From positions 1-37,898 of the forward strand of contig JAJTER010000037.1 in the NCBI GenBank assembly GCA_021299835.1: a stretch of 37,898 bases of DNA. The letters are read 5' to 3'. A model generated the notes under the pieces. The model was given only the letters and a program-made list of their open reading frames with translations. It was not told the origin of the DNA and searched no databases. Below are positions 17,123-26,226 of the stretch, one piece after another; position 1 is the first letter of the stretch; each line of letters begins with the position of its first letter. The stretch is from Saprospiraceae bacterium (GTDB lineage Bacteria; Bacteroidota; Bacteroidia; Chitinophagales; Saprospiraceae). A program made the position numbers and the translations under genes.

Positions 17123-17395
17123 CTAATTGAAATAAAAAGTACGGACCATTTCTTGCTGTGTATGAGGATGACAAACCACATCAACATTTAAAGTACAGCG
17201 TTCAAACTGAAGCGCGTACGAATGTTGAACCATGTTTGGACCTAACACCGCTTTTTTTAATTCCTGAGAAGAAAGCATAGCACCAACGTCCTCTTTTAAT
17301 GAATGCATTAATTCTCTCACCTTACCTAAAGTGCTGCCTGTACCTGAGTTGATAAGACCTACGGTCAGGGCTAATTTGATTTTTTTGATATTCAT
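17123..17395 (-). CDS. Small protein of unknown function
   Basis: A 90-residue protein beginning MNIKKIKLALTVGL that I do not recognise. The first residues are basic and then mildly hydrophobic, but the segment (KLALTVGLINSG) is too short and weak to call a signal peptide or membrane anchor with confidence. The rest is mixed, with two Cys residues (FERCTLNVDVVCHP) and a His-rich turn near the C-terminus. The gene stands alone: the ftsZ terminator lies 118 nt upstream of its start and its own terminator lies 37 nt downstream. It therefore appears to be an independent transcription unit, which supports it being real. No function can be assigned. Confidence 0.6.
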   Translation of the reverse strand: MNIKKIKLALTVGLINSGTGSTLGKVRELMHSLKEDVGAMLSSQELKKAVLGPNMVQHSYALQFERCTLNVDVVCHPHTQQEMVRTFYFN

Positions 17396-17421
17396 GGGAT
17401 GGGTATTAAAAGGAAGATTTT

Positions 17422-17455
17422 AACGATCTTCTATAATGTAAACTTTAATATCGTT
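17422..17455. promoter_or_regulatory. Inverted repeat upstream of the orphan small gene
   Basis: AACGAT at 17422-17427 and ATCGTT at 17450-17455 form an inverted repeat with a 22-nt AT-rich spacer, 27 nt upstream of the ATG. It could be an operator, but six-base arms can arise by chance. Confidence 0.25.
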
Positions 17456-17513
17456 TGATATGTTGCTCCAAATTATTTAATTAAATGTTAATGGTTTTAA
17501 TTATTATAAAAAA

Positions 17514-17538
17514 GGGTGCTTCCTTTCAGAAAGCACCC
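17514..17538 (-). terminator. Terminator at the end of the dcw operon
   Basis: An 8-bp stem (GGGTGCTT with AAGCACCC) with a 9-nt loop. On the minus strand it is followed by TTTTTT, and it lies 58 nt beyond the ftsZ stop codon. It marks the likely end of the mraZ-to-ftsZ transcript. Confidence 0.85.
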
Positions 17539-17595
17539 GATACTTTCAACTTTATGGAAGAAAAGTAATTATAACTAAGGCGTAATTAAAAGCAA

Positions 17596-19050
17596 TTAAT
17601 CGACTGCGTCGTGTAAAAAGGAGTTACCCTCACTGATTTCCATGGTATTTGAGGGATTAACAGAATACCTGGAGAAATTATTATCCCCTGAGGCCGGCAC
17701 ATCCTCAAGTGTAACATTCCGTCGTAAATAGGCTGGCTGGTTTTCCAAATCACTAATTACTTTAGGATTATTTAACTTTTGAGTTTGAGCGCGAAGAGCT
17801 TCTCTGCGTTTATTTTCTTCCTCTCTGTTTGTAAAAGGCGAAGAATTTGAAGAAGCCAGATTTTTACCTTTATCTTTTAAATAAGGATCTGTGTGACTAA
17901 TGATATTATTGCCCCTCTTGTTAGCGTCGATATCTCCAAATTCAATTACCCGACCATTATTATTGCCCTCTTCATAACCAATACCGCTCAAACCGCTGGA
18001 GGGTACTGTATCTGAGGATCTTGTGGTCGCATCATCTCCCAGGGTAATAGTAACTTTATTTTTTTGAGGCATAAAGTCTAAGTTATCGGTAATTTGGTGT
18101 TCAAAACCAGTTGCAATAACTGTAACGCTCAATTTGTTACCCAGTTTATTATCATAACAGTTTCCCCAGATAATTTCACTGCCATCACCGGCCTCCTCTC
18201 TAACGAAATCAGTAATTTCAAAAATCTCATCCATCGTAACTTCTTTCAGACCAGAGGTAATATTCAAAAGGATATGTTTTGCCCCATTGATATTATTATC
18301 TTCAAGAAGTGGAGAATGCAGCGCCTGATCTACTGCGATACGCGCACGATCATTACCTTCGGCGAGACCTGTTCCCATAATGGCGACCCCGCTACCACGC
18401 ATAACCGTATTCACGTCTTCGAAATCAACATTTACATAGCCGGGCACGGTAATTATTTCAGCGATTCCTTTAGCTGCAGTGGTAAGTACATTATCAGCTT
18501 TTGAAAAAGCATCCGACAGAGAGAGATTACCGTGAATCTGTCTAAGTTTATCATTTGAAATAATGATTAGGGTATCTACCGAATTTTTTAATTCATTGAG
18601 ACCTTCAAAGCCTTGAGAAGTCCTTTTATTTCCTTCGAAAGTAAAGGGTAGGGTAACAATACCAACGGTAAGGATATTCATTTCCCTTGCCGTTCTGGCA
18701 ATAATTGGAGCGGCTCCTGTTCCAGTGCCACCGCCCATACCAGCCGTGATGAAGAGCATTTTGCAGTTATTTTCAATATACCTTTTCACCTCCTCTATGG
18801 ATTCTTCACAGGCCAGTTTACCAACATTAGGTTTAGAACCAGCGCCCCTTCCTTCTGTTAAATTAGGGCCGAGCCTTATTTTAGTTGGCACCGGGCTATT
18901 TTCCATAGCTTGATTATCGGTATTACAAATGGCAAAATCAACGCCAACAATACCTTGTTTATACATGTGTGTTACCGCATTACTTCCTCCTCCACCTACA
19001 CCTATTACTTTTATGATTGGACTATCGTCTTTTGGAAATTCGTAAATCAT
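17596..19050 (-). CDS. ftsZ: Cell division GTPase FtsZ
   Basis: Tubulin-like GTPase that polymerises into the Z-ring and recruits the divisome. Starting at ATG 19050 (MIYEFPKDD) the protein has 484 residues. The frame is open 23 codons further upstream, but that extension reaches into the end of ftsA and is not family-like. The GTP-binding signature GGGTGTG is at 106-112. The N-terminal glycine loop GVGGGGSNAV is at 17-26, and the T7-loop region contains NVDFEDVNTVM. After the globular core (to about residue 330) comes a long polar linker, then the C-terminal conserved peptide-like ENQPAYLRRNVTL and a further acidic tail, as usual in this phylum. It is the last gene of the operon, 40 nt after ftsA. 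Confidence 0.97.
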   Translation of the reverse strand: MIYEFPKDDSPIIKVIGVGGGGSNAVTHMYKQGIVGVDFAICNTDNQAMENSPVPTKIRLGPNLTEGRGAGSKPNVGKLACEESIEEVKRYIENNCKMLFITAGMGGGTGTGAAPIIARTAREMNILTVGIVTLPFTFEGNKRTSQGFEGLNELKNSVDTLIIISNDKLRQIHGNLSLSDAFSKADNVLTTAAKGIAEIITVPGYVNVDFEDVNTVMRGSGVAIMGTGLAEGNDRARIAVDQALHSPLLEDNNINGAKHILLNITSGLKEVTMDEIFEITDFVREEAGDGSEIIWGNCYDNKLGNKLSVTVIATGFEHQITDNLDFMPQKNKVTITLGDDATTRSSDTVPSSGLSGIGYEEGNNNGRVIEFGDIDANKRGNNIISHTDPYLKDKGKNLASSNSSPFTNREEENKRREALRAQTQKLNNPKVISDLENQPAYLRRNVTLEDVPASGDNNFSRYSVNPSNTMEISEGNSFLHDAVD

Positions 19051-19090
19051 AGCATTTTTTTTTGGGTAATCAGATTTTAAAAAACAGAGA

Positions 19091-20410
19091 TTAAAGGTCT
19101 GAATCTGGTTCAGCATCAAACCATTCCCTTGTTTTTTCGATGATTATGTTAATAAATCCACCTTTTGTTGGTTCAGACTCAATCTTTGAACCTTCAGGAT
19201 CTTTTAATTTAGCTGTCTTTTCAGGTGCTTTATACTTACCCTTTTCTCTGTCCTCAATACCCCTTAAAAGGAGACCTATCGCTGTAGCGTAAATAGGGCT
19301 ACATAATGCTTCAGAGTATCCGTGGGCAAGATGTTCAACAGGCAAGCCAATTCTGGCGGGCAAACCTGTATGGTATTCTGCCAATTTGTCAACATGTCGT
19401 AAAAGCGCTCCTCCACCCGTCAGAACGATGCCCGCAACTAATTTTTTCCCGTAACCCGAGTTAGAAATTTCCGTATAAACGTAATCGAAAATTTCTTCCA
19501 TTCGTGCCTGAATAATAAGAGAAAGATTTTTTTCAGATATCTCTTTGTGCTCTCTTCCTCTCAACCCGGGAATAGATATGATTCTATTATCAAATACTTC
19601 ATCAGATAAAGCGGAACCAAATCGGGTTTTCAAATTTTCGGCATGTTGAGGCATGACAGTACAACCCTCTTTAATATCTTTCGTGACTATATTTCCACCT
19701 AGTGGAATAACAGAGGTATGCCTGATAATACCTTCATAAAAAATGGTAATATCTGTTGTCCCACCGCCAATATCGATGAGAACCACTCCAGCCTGTTTCT
19801 CCTCTTCATTCAAAACAGCCATAGCAGAGGCAATAGGTTCCAGTGTCATATTAGCTACTTTAGCACCTGCCCTCTCTACACATCTGTAAATATTATTTGT
19901 AGCCGTAATTTGGCCTGTAATAATATGAAAATTAGCCCCTAAATGAACACCAGACATACCAATAGGATCAACAATGCCGTGTTCTGAATCTACAGAAAAT
20001 TCCTGTGGAATAGCATGTAAAATTTTATCCCCGGGAGGCAGAACTAATTTGTGAATGTCATGAACCAGGCGATCAATATCCTTTTGGGATACTTCAGAAT
20101 CACCATATTCCCTGACTAATTGTCCCCTGTGCTGTAAGGTTTTAATATGTTGACCAGCAATACCAACATGCACCAAATTGAAATCGATGTTCGCAGAACG
20201 TTTGGTGATTTCAATAGCCTCTTGAATAGCGTTTACGGTTTTCTCAATATTGGATACCACCCCCCGGAGGACACCTTCTGAGTTAACCTTGCCTAGTCCC
20301 AGAACTTCAAGTTTCCCTAAATCGTTCTTGAAACCCGCAATGGCACAGACTTTCGTTGTACCAATGTCGATGGCCAACACAACCTCTTGATTTTTTTCAA
20401 CTCTTTCCAT
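19091..20410 (-). CDS. ftsA: Cell division protein FtsA
   Basis: Actin-fold ATPase that tethers FtsZ filaments to the inner membrane. The 439-residue protein has phosphate-1 motif AIDIGTTKV near the N-terminus, phosphate-2 motif LIDIGGGTTDI, and adenosine motif GIVLTGGGALL. The SHS2 (1C) domain lies between the first two. The C-terminal GGFINIIIEKTREWFD is a probable amphipathic membrane-targeting helix. It lies between ftsQ (55-nt gap) and ftsZ (40-nt gap), the standard order. Confidence 0.96.
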   Translation of the reverse strand: MERVEKNQEVVLAIDIGTTKVCAIAGFKNDLGKLEVLGLGKVNSEGVLRGVVSNIEKTVNAIQEAIEITKRSANIDFNLVHVGIAGQHIKTLQHRGQLVREYGDSEVSQKDIDRLVHDIHKLVLPPGDKILHAIPQEFSVDSEHGIVDPIGMSGVHLGANFHIITGQITATNNIYRCVERAGAKVANMTLEPIASAMAVLNEEEKQAGVVLIDIGGGTTDITIFYEGIIRHTSVIPLGGNIVTKDIKEGCTVMPQHAENLKTRFGSALSDEVFDNRIISIPGLRGREHKEISEKNLSLIIQARMEEIFDYVYTEISNSGYGKKLVAGIVLTGGGALLRHVDKLAEYHTGLPARIGLPVEHLAHGYSEALCSPIYATAIGLLLRGIEDREKGKYKAPEKTAKLKDPEGSKIESEPTKGGFINIIIEKTREWFDAEPDSDL

Positions 20411-20465
20411 AGTAGTTTGTAATTACGCCCAATAAATATGTCAAAATAAGTAATCTAAATACAAT

Positions 20466-21239
20466 TTAATTGCAAACAATCTGATTCCTGAATCTAAGGT
20501 CGAGGTTTCGGTATTTTCGCCAACCCACAAAAGGCATAGCTTCCTTGTAAAATACCTTTAACTTTTTCCATTTCTGCATTGAATCAGCAAATTCGCCAAA
20601 TATAATTTTTTGATCCCCAATCATAGGAACCAATGTAAATTCTCTTTTAAGGTTTACATGAATCTGCACCAACATTGATTTTAGAAAAGGATCTGCCTCA
20701 ATCTCGGCACAAAGTTTGTACAAATCATGTAGCGCATTATCCTTTGTTAAAAAATCAGGTGAGAAAGGAGGATATTCCCCTGTAGCAGTAATAATATTCA
20801 CAGCAAAATGCTTTGACAGAGGTAATTTTATTCCCTCTTCGTCCAAATAATATTGACCTCCACGACTATTTATAACCCTAACAATAGGTTTACGCTGTAT
20901 TATATGAATACCTAGTCTGTTCCGGCTATCCAGAAAAACCTCGGCATCTTTAATAAACGGATTTTTTTCAAGCAGCGTTTCAATTCTGTTCAAGTCAATG
21001 GTTTTAAAAGACTGACCAATAACCTGAAAGCCTAAACCACGGTCCAACTCAACGAGCACGTCTTCCTCTTCAATTAAAAATGAACTATCAGGCAAAGCTT
21101 TAATTTCAGTTTTTATCTCAACAATAGGTTTTTCCTTTCTTACATCGACGGCCAAGATAATAAGGCCCAATATAATGAATCCAAATATTTTTACCAAAAA
21201 AGACTTCCATTTCCCTGTAGAAATATTATTTTTCATCAT
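20466..21239 (-). CDS. ftsQ: Cell division protein FtsQ
   Basis: Single-pass divisome protein linking early and late division proteins. In 257 residues it has a short cytoplasmic N-terminus, one membrane segment at about 14-31, and a POTRA-like domain (IEEEDVLVEL to NPFIKDAEVFLDSRNRLGIHIIQRKPIVRV). The beta domain with YYLDEEGIKLPLS follows. The start ATG directly follows the murC stop codon (TAA ATG ATG), so either of two consecutive ATG codons may be used. Sequence conservation in this family is low; position between murC and ftsA supports the assignment. Confidence 0.92.
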   Translation of the reverse strand: MMKNNISTGKWKSFLVKIFGFIILGLIILAVDVRKEKPIVEIKTEIKALPDSSFLIEEEDVLVELDRGLGFQVIGQSFKTIDLNRIETLLEKNPFIKDAEVFLDSRNRLGIHIIQRKPIVRVINSRGGQYYLDEEGIKLPLSKHFAVNIITATGEYPPFSPDFLTKDNALHDLYKLCAEIEADPFLKSMLVQIHVNLKREFTLVPMIGDQKIIFGEFADSMQKWKKLKVFYKEAMPFVGWRKYRNLDLRFRNQIVCN

Positions 21240-22610
21240 TTACTCTTTTAAGGTTTTGACATGATACATATCTACTATCTGTGGCAACATCCTATCAAAA
21301 TCGCCAGCTCCCAACATAAGTAATACTTCTGGTTGAACCTGATTTAACGATAAAATTAACCCATCTGAATCTACCAGTTTTTTATCTAAAATACTTATCT
21401 TTTGAAGTAAAAGAGCAGAATCAATACCAGGAATAGGTTCTTCTCTGGCTGGATAAATCGGTAAAAGAATTACGCTATCTAACGCTGACAGCACTTTTGC
21501 AAAACCATCCAAAAAATCTTTGGTTCTACTAAAGAGATGGGGTTGAAAAACGGCAGTAATTTTTTTACCAGGATAAAGTTCTCTTGCCGCTGAAATTACC
21601 GCATTTAATTCTGTTGGATGATGAGCATAATCGCTGATAATGACCATTTTGTCATTAACCAACTTAATATCAAACCGCCTTTGAATACCTTTAAACGTGA
21701 GTAAATTTTCACGAATAGCCTCCTCGCTTACGCCCAGTCGAAGGGCTATGGTAATAGCTACTACTGCGTTTAAAACATTATGTCTGCCTGGCAGGGAAAA
21801 TTTCAGATCTTTGATTAGAATATCACTATGTTGATAATCGAAGATTAAAGCATTTGATTCTAATCTAATATTTACCGCTTTAAAATCACCCTCTTCTATA
21901 CCAAAAGATTGTTTATTTCCGGTGGAGGGAAACAAGTTAACGGAAGCATGCTGAATTAGTAGCAATCCATCTGCGGCCGTTTGAGCGGCAAAGGGTTTAA
22001 ATCCGGTGTCAATTAGTGATTCAAGTGATCCGTAAATATCAAGATGGTCTGCATCTGTCGATAAAATTGCCGCAATTTCCGGATGAAGATGTAAGAAAGA
22101 CCTATCGAATTCATCGGCTTCAATGACAACCCAATCAGATTGACCGGACACATAATTCCCCCCAAAATTTTCAACAATACCACCAAGAAAAGCGGTACAG
22201 GAAACCCCACCTTCTTTCAACAAGTGGGTGGTAATAGAAGAAGTTGTTGTTTTTCCGTGCGTACCACCGATAGCAATGGTTTTCATGTTTTTACTAATCA
22301 AACCAAGAATCTCCGCTCTTTTCATAAACGGAAGACCGCTCGCCTTAAAATGCTGGCAAACAGGATGAGTAAGCGGAACGGCAGGGGTATAAATAACCAG
22401 ATCAATCAACGTTGGAAAAGGTTCAGCATAATTATTTTCATAACAAATATCCATTCCTTCTGCTGATAACTGATCAGTCAGGACCGTTTGGGTCTTATCA
22501 TACCCCAAAATTTTAACTCCCCTTTCATTAAAATATCTGGCTATAGCGCTCATACCGATGCCGCCAATACCAATGAAGTAAATATTTTTCAGCTGTTGTA
22601 ATGTCTTCAT
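21240..22610 (-). CDS. murC: UDP-N-acetylmuramate--L-alanine ligase MurC
   Basis: ATP-dependent ligase that adds the first residue, L-alanine, to UDP-MurNAc in the cytoplasm. The 456-residue protein has an N-terminal Rossmann-like GIGGIGMSAIA (14-24), the P-loop GTHGKTTT at 116-123, the central-domain motif IEADEFDRSFLHLHP, and the C-terminal ligase domain with DYAHHPTE and FQPHLFSRTKDF. These are specific to MurC among Mur ligases. The start overlaps the end of murG by 4 nt (ATGA) and the stop abuts ftsQ. Confidence 0.97.
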   Translation of the reverse strand: MKTLQQLKNIYFIGIGGIGMSAIARYFNERGVKILGYDKTQTVLTDQLSAEGMDICYENNYAEPFPTLIDLVIYTPAVPLTHPVCQHFKASGLPFMKRAEILGLISKNMKTIAIGGTHGKTTTSSITTHLLKEGGVSCTAFLGGIVENFGGNYVSGQSDWVVIEADEFDRSFLHLHPEIAAILSTDADHLDIYGSLESLIDTGFKPFAAQTAADGLLLIQHASVNLFPSTGNKQSFGIEEGDFKAVNIRLESNALIFDYQHSDILIKDLKFSLPGRHNVLNAVVAITIALRLGVSEEAIRENLLTFKGIQRRFDIKLVNDKMVIISDYAHHPTELNAVISAARELYPGKKITAVFQPHLFSRTKDFLDGFAKVLSALDSVILLPIYPAREEPIPGIDSALLLQKISILDKKLVDSDGLILSLNQVQPEVLLMLGAGDFDRMLPQIVDMYHVKTLKE

Positions 22611-23764
22611 ATTGCCGCCAATTTCTTGTCCGAAGGGACAAATTGAAGAATTATATCTGCCAATTTTTCCGCAGCATCAGGAAATCCCAATCTAAGGGCA
22701 TTTCTACCGAGGGCAACTAAGCACTCCTCATTCTGAACTAATTTGAAAATTTCAGGAAGGAGATCATTATTAACCTGCTCGTCCTTTATGGTCATAGCTG
22801 CGGCGTTCTGCTGCAAACTCAACGCATTTTTCGTTTGATGATCTTCTGCCACATTAGGAGACGGTATTAGAATAGATGGTTTACCCAATAAACAAATCTC
22901 CGCGATGGTGAGTGCACCGGCTCTGCACACCACTAAATCAGCTGCCTGATAAGCCATTGACATGTCTTCAATAAAAGGCATAACTTTGACCTGGTGTAAA
23001 CTTCCAGACTCACTTTCCGTGCACATAGAAGCATAAAATTTACCACATTGCCATATGAATTGCACTTCCTGATTGGCACGGAGTAAATCTTTACCGAAGA
23101 TCATAGCATTGTTTAACGTTCTGGCACCCATACTTCCACCTGCGACAAAAACTATCTTTTTTGATGGATCCACCTTAAAATATTGACAAGCCGTGACTCT
23201 GTCAGGTAATTGGGAAGGATACAAGGAATTACGCACAGGATTTCCGGTTAAAACCATCTTTTGCGTAGGAAAAACCAAATCCATATCAGGAAAAGCGACA
23301 CCAATTTTATTTGCAAATTTTGCTAAAATCCTATTGGTAACCCCAGCATAAGAATTTTGCTCTTGAATAACCGTAGGGATACGCAACAACACTGCAGCAA
23401 ACAAGGCAGGACCACTGGCATAACCTCCAACACCTACTACTACATCGGGTTTAAATCTATGTAGTATGGAGATTGCCTGCCAAATACTGTGAACAACTTT
23501 TACAGGAAAAAGGAAATTTTTAGCACCAAAACTTCTATCAAAACCACTAATCCATAAACCTTTAATAGCATAACCTGCTTTGGGAACAGCCTGCATTTCC
23601 AATTTTTCCTGAGCACCTACGAATAAAATTTCAGTTTCAGGAATTTTCACTTTAATGGCATCCGCGATAGCAATAGCAGGGAAAACATGTCCCCCTGTTC
23701 CCCCGCCACTAATTAGAATTCGGGGTGCAGCATTCTCCAACTTTTTATTGATTTGTTGCAACAT
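22607..23764 (-). CDS. murG: UDP-GlcNAc:lipid I N-acetylglucosaminyltransferase MurG
   Basis: GT28-family glycosyltransferase at the cytoplasmic face of the inner membrane that transfers GlcNAc to lipid I, giving lipid II. The 385-residue protein has the glycine-rich loop GGGTGGH at 20-26 and VVGVGGYASGPA. Also present are QEQNSYAGVTN, AGGSMGARTLNN and the UDP-GlcNAc-binding VVCRAGALTIAEI. All are typical. It overlaps ftsW by 20 nt at its start and murC by 4 nt at its end, implying translational coupling. Confidence 0.97.
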   Translation of the reverse strand: MLQQINKKLENAAPRILISGGGTGGHVFPAIAIADAIKVKIPETEILFVGAQEKLEMQAVPKAGYAIKGLWISGFDRSFGAKNFLFPVKVVHSIWQAISILHRFKPDVVVGVGGYASGPALFAAVLLRIPTVIQEQNSYAGVTNRILAKFANKIGVAFPDMDLVFPTQKMVLTGNPVRNSLYPSQLPDRVTACQYFKVDPSKKIVFVAGGSMGARTLNNAMIFGKDLLRANQEVQFIWQCGKFYASMCTESESGSLHQVKVMPFIEDMSMAYQAADLVVCRAGALTIAEICLLGKPSILIPSPNVAEDHQTKNALSLQQNAAAMTIKDEQVNNDLLPEIFKLVQNEECLVALGRNALRLGFPDAAEKLADIILQFVPSDKKLAAI

Positions 23765-24908
23765 CCGTTCCTATATTTGAAGATTCCACAAATTTACTAA
23801 CTGAAAGAATGATACCCAAAGAGATACAATTCATGATTATAGAGGTTCCCCCCAGGCTTATCATAGGTAATGTTACCCCAGTGACGGGAACCAGGTGGGT
23901 AGCCACCGCTATATTTATAAAAGCCTGAAAAACAAAACTGAAACCTAGCCCTGTTACGACCATGGCGCCAAAAGCTTTAGTACTTTTCGTTACCAGACGC
24001 GTTATTCTAAAGAAGAATCCCATATAAAGAGAAATGACAAAAAGTCCGCCCAATAAACCATATTCCTCCACTAAAATGGCGTAAATAAAATCGGCATAAG
24101 AAGAAGGCAAAAAATTTCTTTGAATGCTCTGTCCGGGTCCCATGCCGAAGAAACCTCCATTGGCAATAGCGACCTTAGATTGTTGCACTTGAAATCCGCC
24201 ATCTGAATCTGTCGTAAACTCTCTGATTCTTTCTATCCAGGTGGCCAATCTTACCATATCTGGAAAAAAGTGACCCAAAAGAATAAGTATCGAAAAAGCA
24301 ATAATAGCAAGTAAAACTAACATTAAAATATACTTAACAGCTACCCTTCCAACAAACATCATAGCTATACAGCTGGAAAAAAGAAGTAGGGCCGTCGATA
24401 AATCGGCAGGTGCAATTAAAAAACAAATGATAATTACCGGCAAAATAAGCGGTAAAAAAGCACTTTTAAAATCCTTTATATTCGACTGTTTCGAAGAAAT
24501 AGTTCTGGCCAGGTAAAGGATTAAGGCTAATCTTGCAAAATCTGAGGACTGAAAAGTAAAACCTAAAAAAGGAATTTCTATCCACCTACGTGCTGAATTG
24601 ATATCTACGCCAAATGCCAGGGTGAAAATAAGTAATGGAATGGCAACAATAAATAAAAATGGTGCTATTCTATGAAAACGAAGATAATGTAATCTGTGCA
24701 AGACATACATAATAAAAAATCCAAAAAGAACAATAAACCCTTGTTTTACCAAATAATATTCCGTATTACCTCCTTGTTCCTTATGTGAAAGACTTCCAGT
24801 AGAGGAGTAAACTCCTAATAAAGAAACCAGGGTCATCAAAGAAATGAGCACCCAAATGACTCTATCCCCTTTTAATTCTGTTTTAAGATTAGATATAAAT
24901 CCCGTCAT
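23745..24908 (-). CDS. ftsW: Peptidoglycan glycosyltransferase FtsW (SEDS family)
   Basis: SEDS-family polymerase that polymerises lipid II at the septum together with its cognate transpeptidase FtsI. The 387 residues contain about ten membrane segments. Family marks are the early NSARRWIEIPFLGFTFQSSDFARLA stretch, the periplasmic loop with GGFFGMGPGQSIQRNFLPSSYADFIYAILVEEYG, and the C-terminal VPVTGVTLPMISLGGTS. Among SEDS proteins, the position between murD and murG indicates FtsW rather than RodA. It overlaps murD by 4 nt. Confidence 0.96.
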   Translation of the reverse strand: MTGFISNLKTELKGDRVIWVLISLMTLVSLLGVYSSTGSLSHKEQGGNTEYYLVKQGFIVLFGFFIMYVLHRLHYLRFHRIAPFLFIVAIPLLIFTLAFGVDINSARRWIEIPFLGFTFQSSDFARLALILYLARTISSKQSNIKDFKSAFLPLILPVIIICFLIAPADLSTALLLFSSCIAMMFVGRVAVKYILMLVLLAIIAFSILILLGHFFPDMVRLATWIERIREFTTDSDGGFQVQQSKVAIANGGFFGMGPGQSIQRNFLPSSYADFIYAILVEEYGLLGGLFVISLYMGFFFRITRLVTKSTKAFGAMVVTGLGFSFVFQAFINIAVATHLVPVTGVTLPMISLGGTSIIMNCISLGIILSVSKFVESSNIGTDVATNQ

Positions 24909-26224
24909 AATCCCAATTTTAATGCGTTAACCGCTGTTCGAAATTGGTTTCCTCTATCCTCATAATTTTTATACAAATCGAAACTGGCACAAGCGGGAGA
25001 AAGTAAAACGATTCCACCAGGTTGAGCCAGTATAAAGGATTCATTTACTGCATCCTGCATAGATGAAATTTCAAAAAAGGGCACCAGATTTTTGAATACC
25101 TTTCTAAGAGGTTTATTATCAGCACCAATAGCAATAATAGCTTTAACCCTTGAGGCAATCAAAGGTAATATTTCATTATAATCGTTTCCCTTATCGAGCC
25201 CACCAGCTAACCAGACCACCGGTTTTGTCATTGCTTCGAGCGCAAAATAGACAGCATTTACGTTGGTTCCCTTGCTATCATTAACAAAAAGCACCTCATC
25301 AATTTCCGCTATTTTTTCTAATCTGTGAGGGTCATTTTTAAACGAAAGGAGACCTTCCTGAATTGATTCAGGAGAGACGCCCATCTGAATGGCAGTTTGA
25401 ATGGCAAAAGCAGCATTCATAGCATTGTGTTTTCCTAAAAGCGCGGTATGCTGCAAATTTAAAAGGTGACCGGCTATGCTTAGCCAGTCACCAGACAACA
25501 TAGATTGGGAGATCTTCACAAAACTGGAAGTTAAAATATAATTACTGTATCGTTGAGCTGTTTCTTTATCATCAATATTTATAATAAAAGTGTCCTCTTC
25601 TGATTGGTTTTCTGCTATTTTAAATTTTGCATCGGCATAAGCGTCGAGTTTATAGTGATACCTGTCCAGATGATCTGGTGTAATATTTAATAAAATAGCA
25701 ATATTTGGTCTGAATTTAAGTACACCATCCAACTGAAAACTACTAAGTTCAAGAACATAAATTGGTTTAGGTTCCTGAGCTACCATGGCTGCGAAACTCA
25801 AACCAATATTACCGCCTAAACCTACATCGAGTCCACCCGATTTTAGCAAATGATAAATCAACCTGGTGGTCGTTGTTTTACCATTTGTACCAGTGATACC
25901 AATGATAAAAGACTGGGTGTACCAGGAGGCGAATTCAATTTCAGAAACGATAGTTTTTCCAGACTCTATTAATTGTTTAACAACGGGAACATTATCAGGT
26001 ATTCCCGGACTTTTTACCACGATATCTGCGGTCATTAAACGCAATAAATTATGCGAGCCCATTTCAAATGGGATATCATTTTCATTTAACACCTGAAGAT
26101 AATGATCGGAGATCGTACCTTTTTCAGATAAAAAGACCTCCCAGCCTTGTTTTTTCCCAAGAATGGCTGCACCGACACCACTTTCACCTCCCCCTAAAAT
26201 GAGTAATCGTTTTCCTTGAATCAT
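24905..26224 (-). CDS. murD: UDP-MurNAc-L-alanine--D-glutamate ligase MurD
   Basis: Adds D-glutamate to UDP-MurNAc-L-Ala in the cytoplasm. From ATG 26224 the protein has 439 residues. The frame is open to 26284, but those 20 extra codons overlap mraY and do not match the family, so the start MIQGKRLLILGGGESGVG, 2 nt after the mraY stop, is chosen. The P-loop GTNGKTTT is at 112-119. Also visible are LELSSFQLD, NITPDHLDRY and FVNDSKGTN, plus the C-terminal LSPACASFDLYKNYEDRG, which is diagnostic of MurD. Confidence 0.96.
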   Translation of the reverse strand: MIQGKRLLILGGGESGVGAAILGKKQGWEVFLSEKGTISDHYLQVLNENDIPFEMGSHNLLRLMTADIVVKSPGIPDNVPVVKQLIESGKTIVSEIEFASWYTQSFIIGITGTNGKTTTTRLIYHLLKSGGLDVGLGGNIGLSFAAMVAQEPKPIYVLELSSFQLDGVLKFRPNIAILLNITPDHLDRYHYKLDAYADAKFKIAENQSEEDTFIINIDDKETAQRYSNYILTSSFVKISQSMLSGDWLSIAGHLLNLQHTALLGKHNAMNAAFAIQTAIQMGVSPESIQEGLLSFKNDPHRLEKIAEIDEVLFVNDSKGTNVNAVYFALEAMTKPVVWLAGGLDKGNDYNEILPLIASRVKAIIAIGADNKPLRKVFKNLVPFFEISSMQDAVNESFILAQPGGIVLLSPACASFDLYKNYEDRGNQFRTAVNALKLGL

Positions 26225-26226
26225 CG

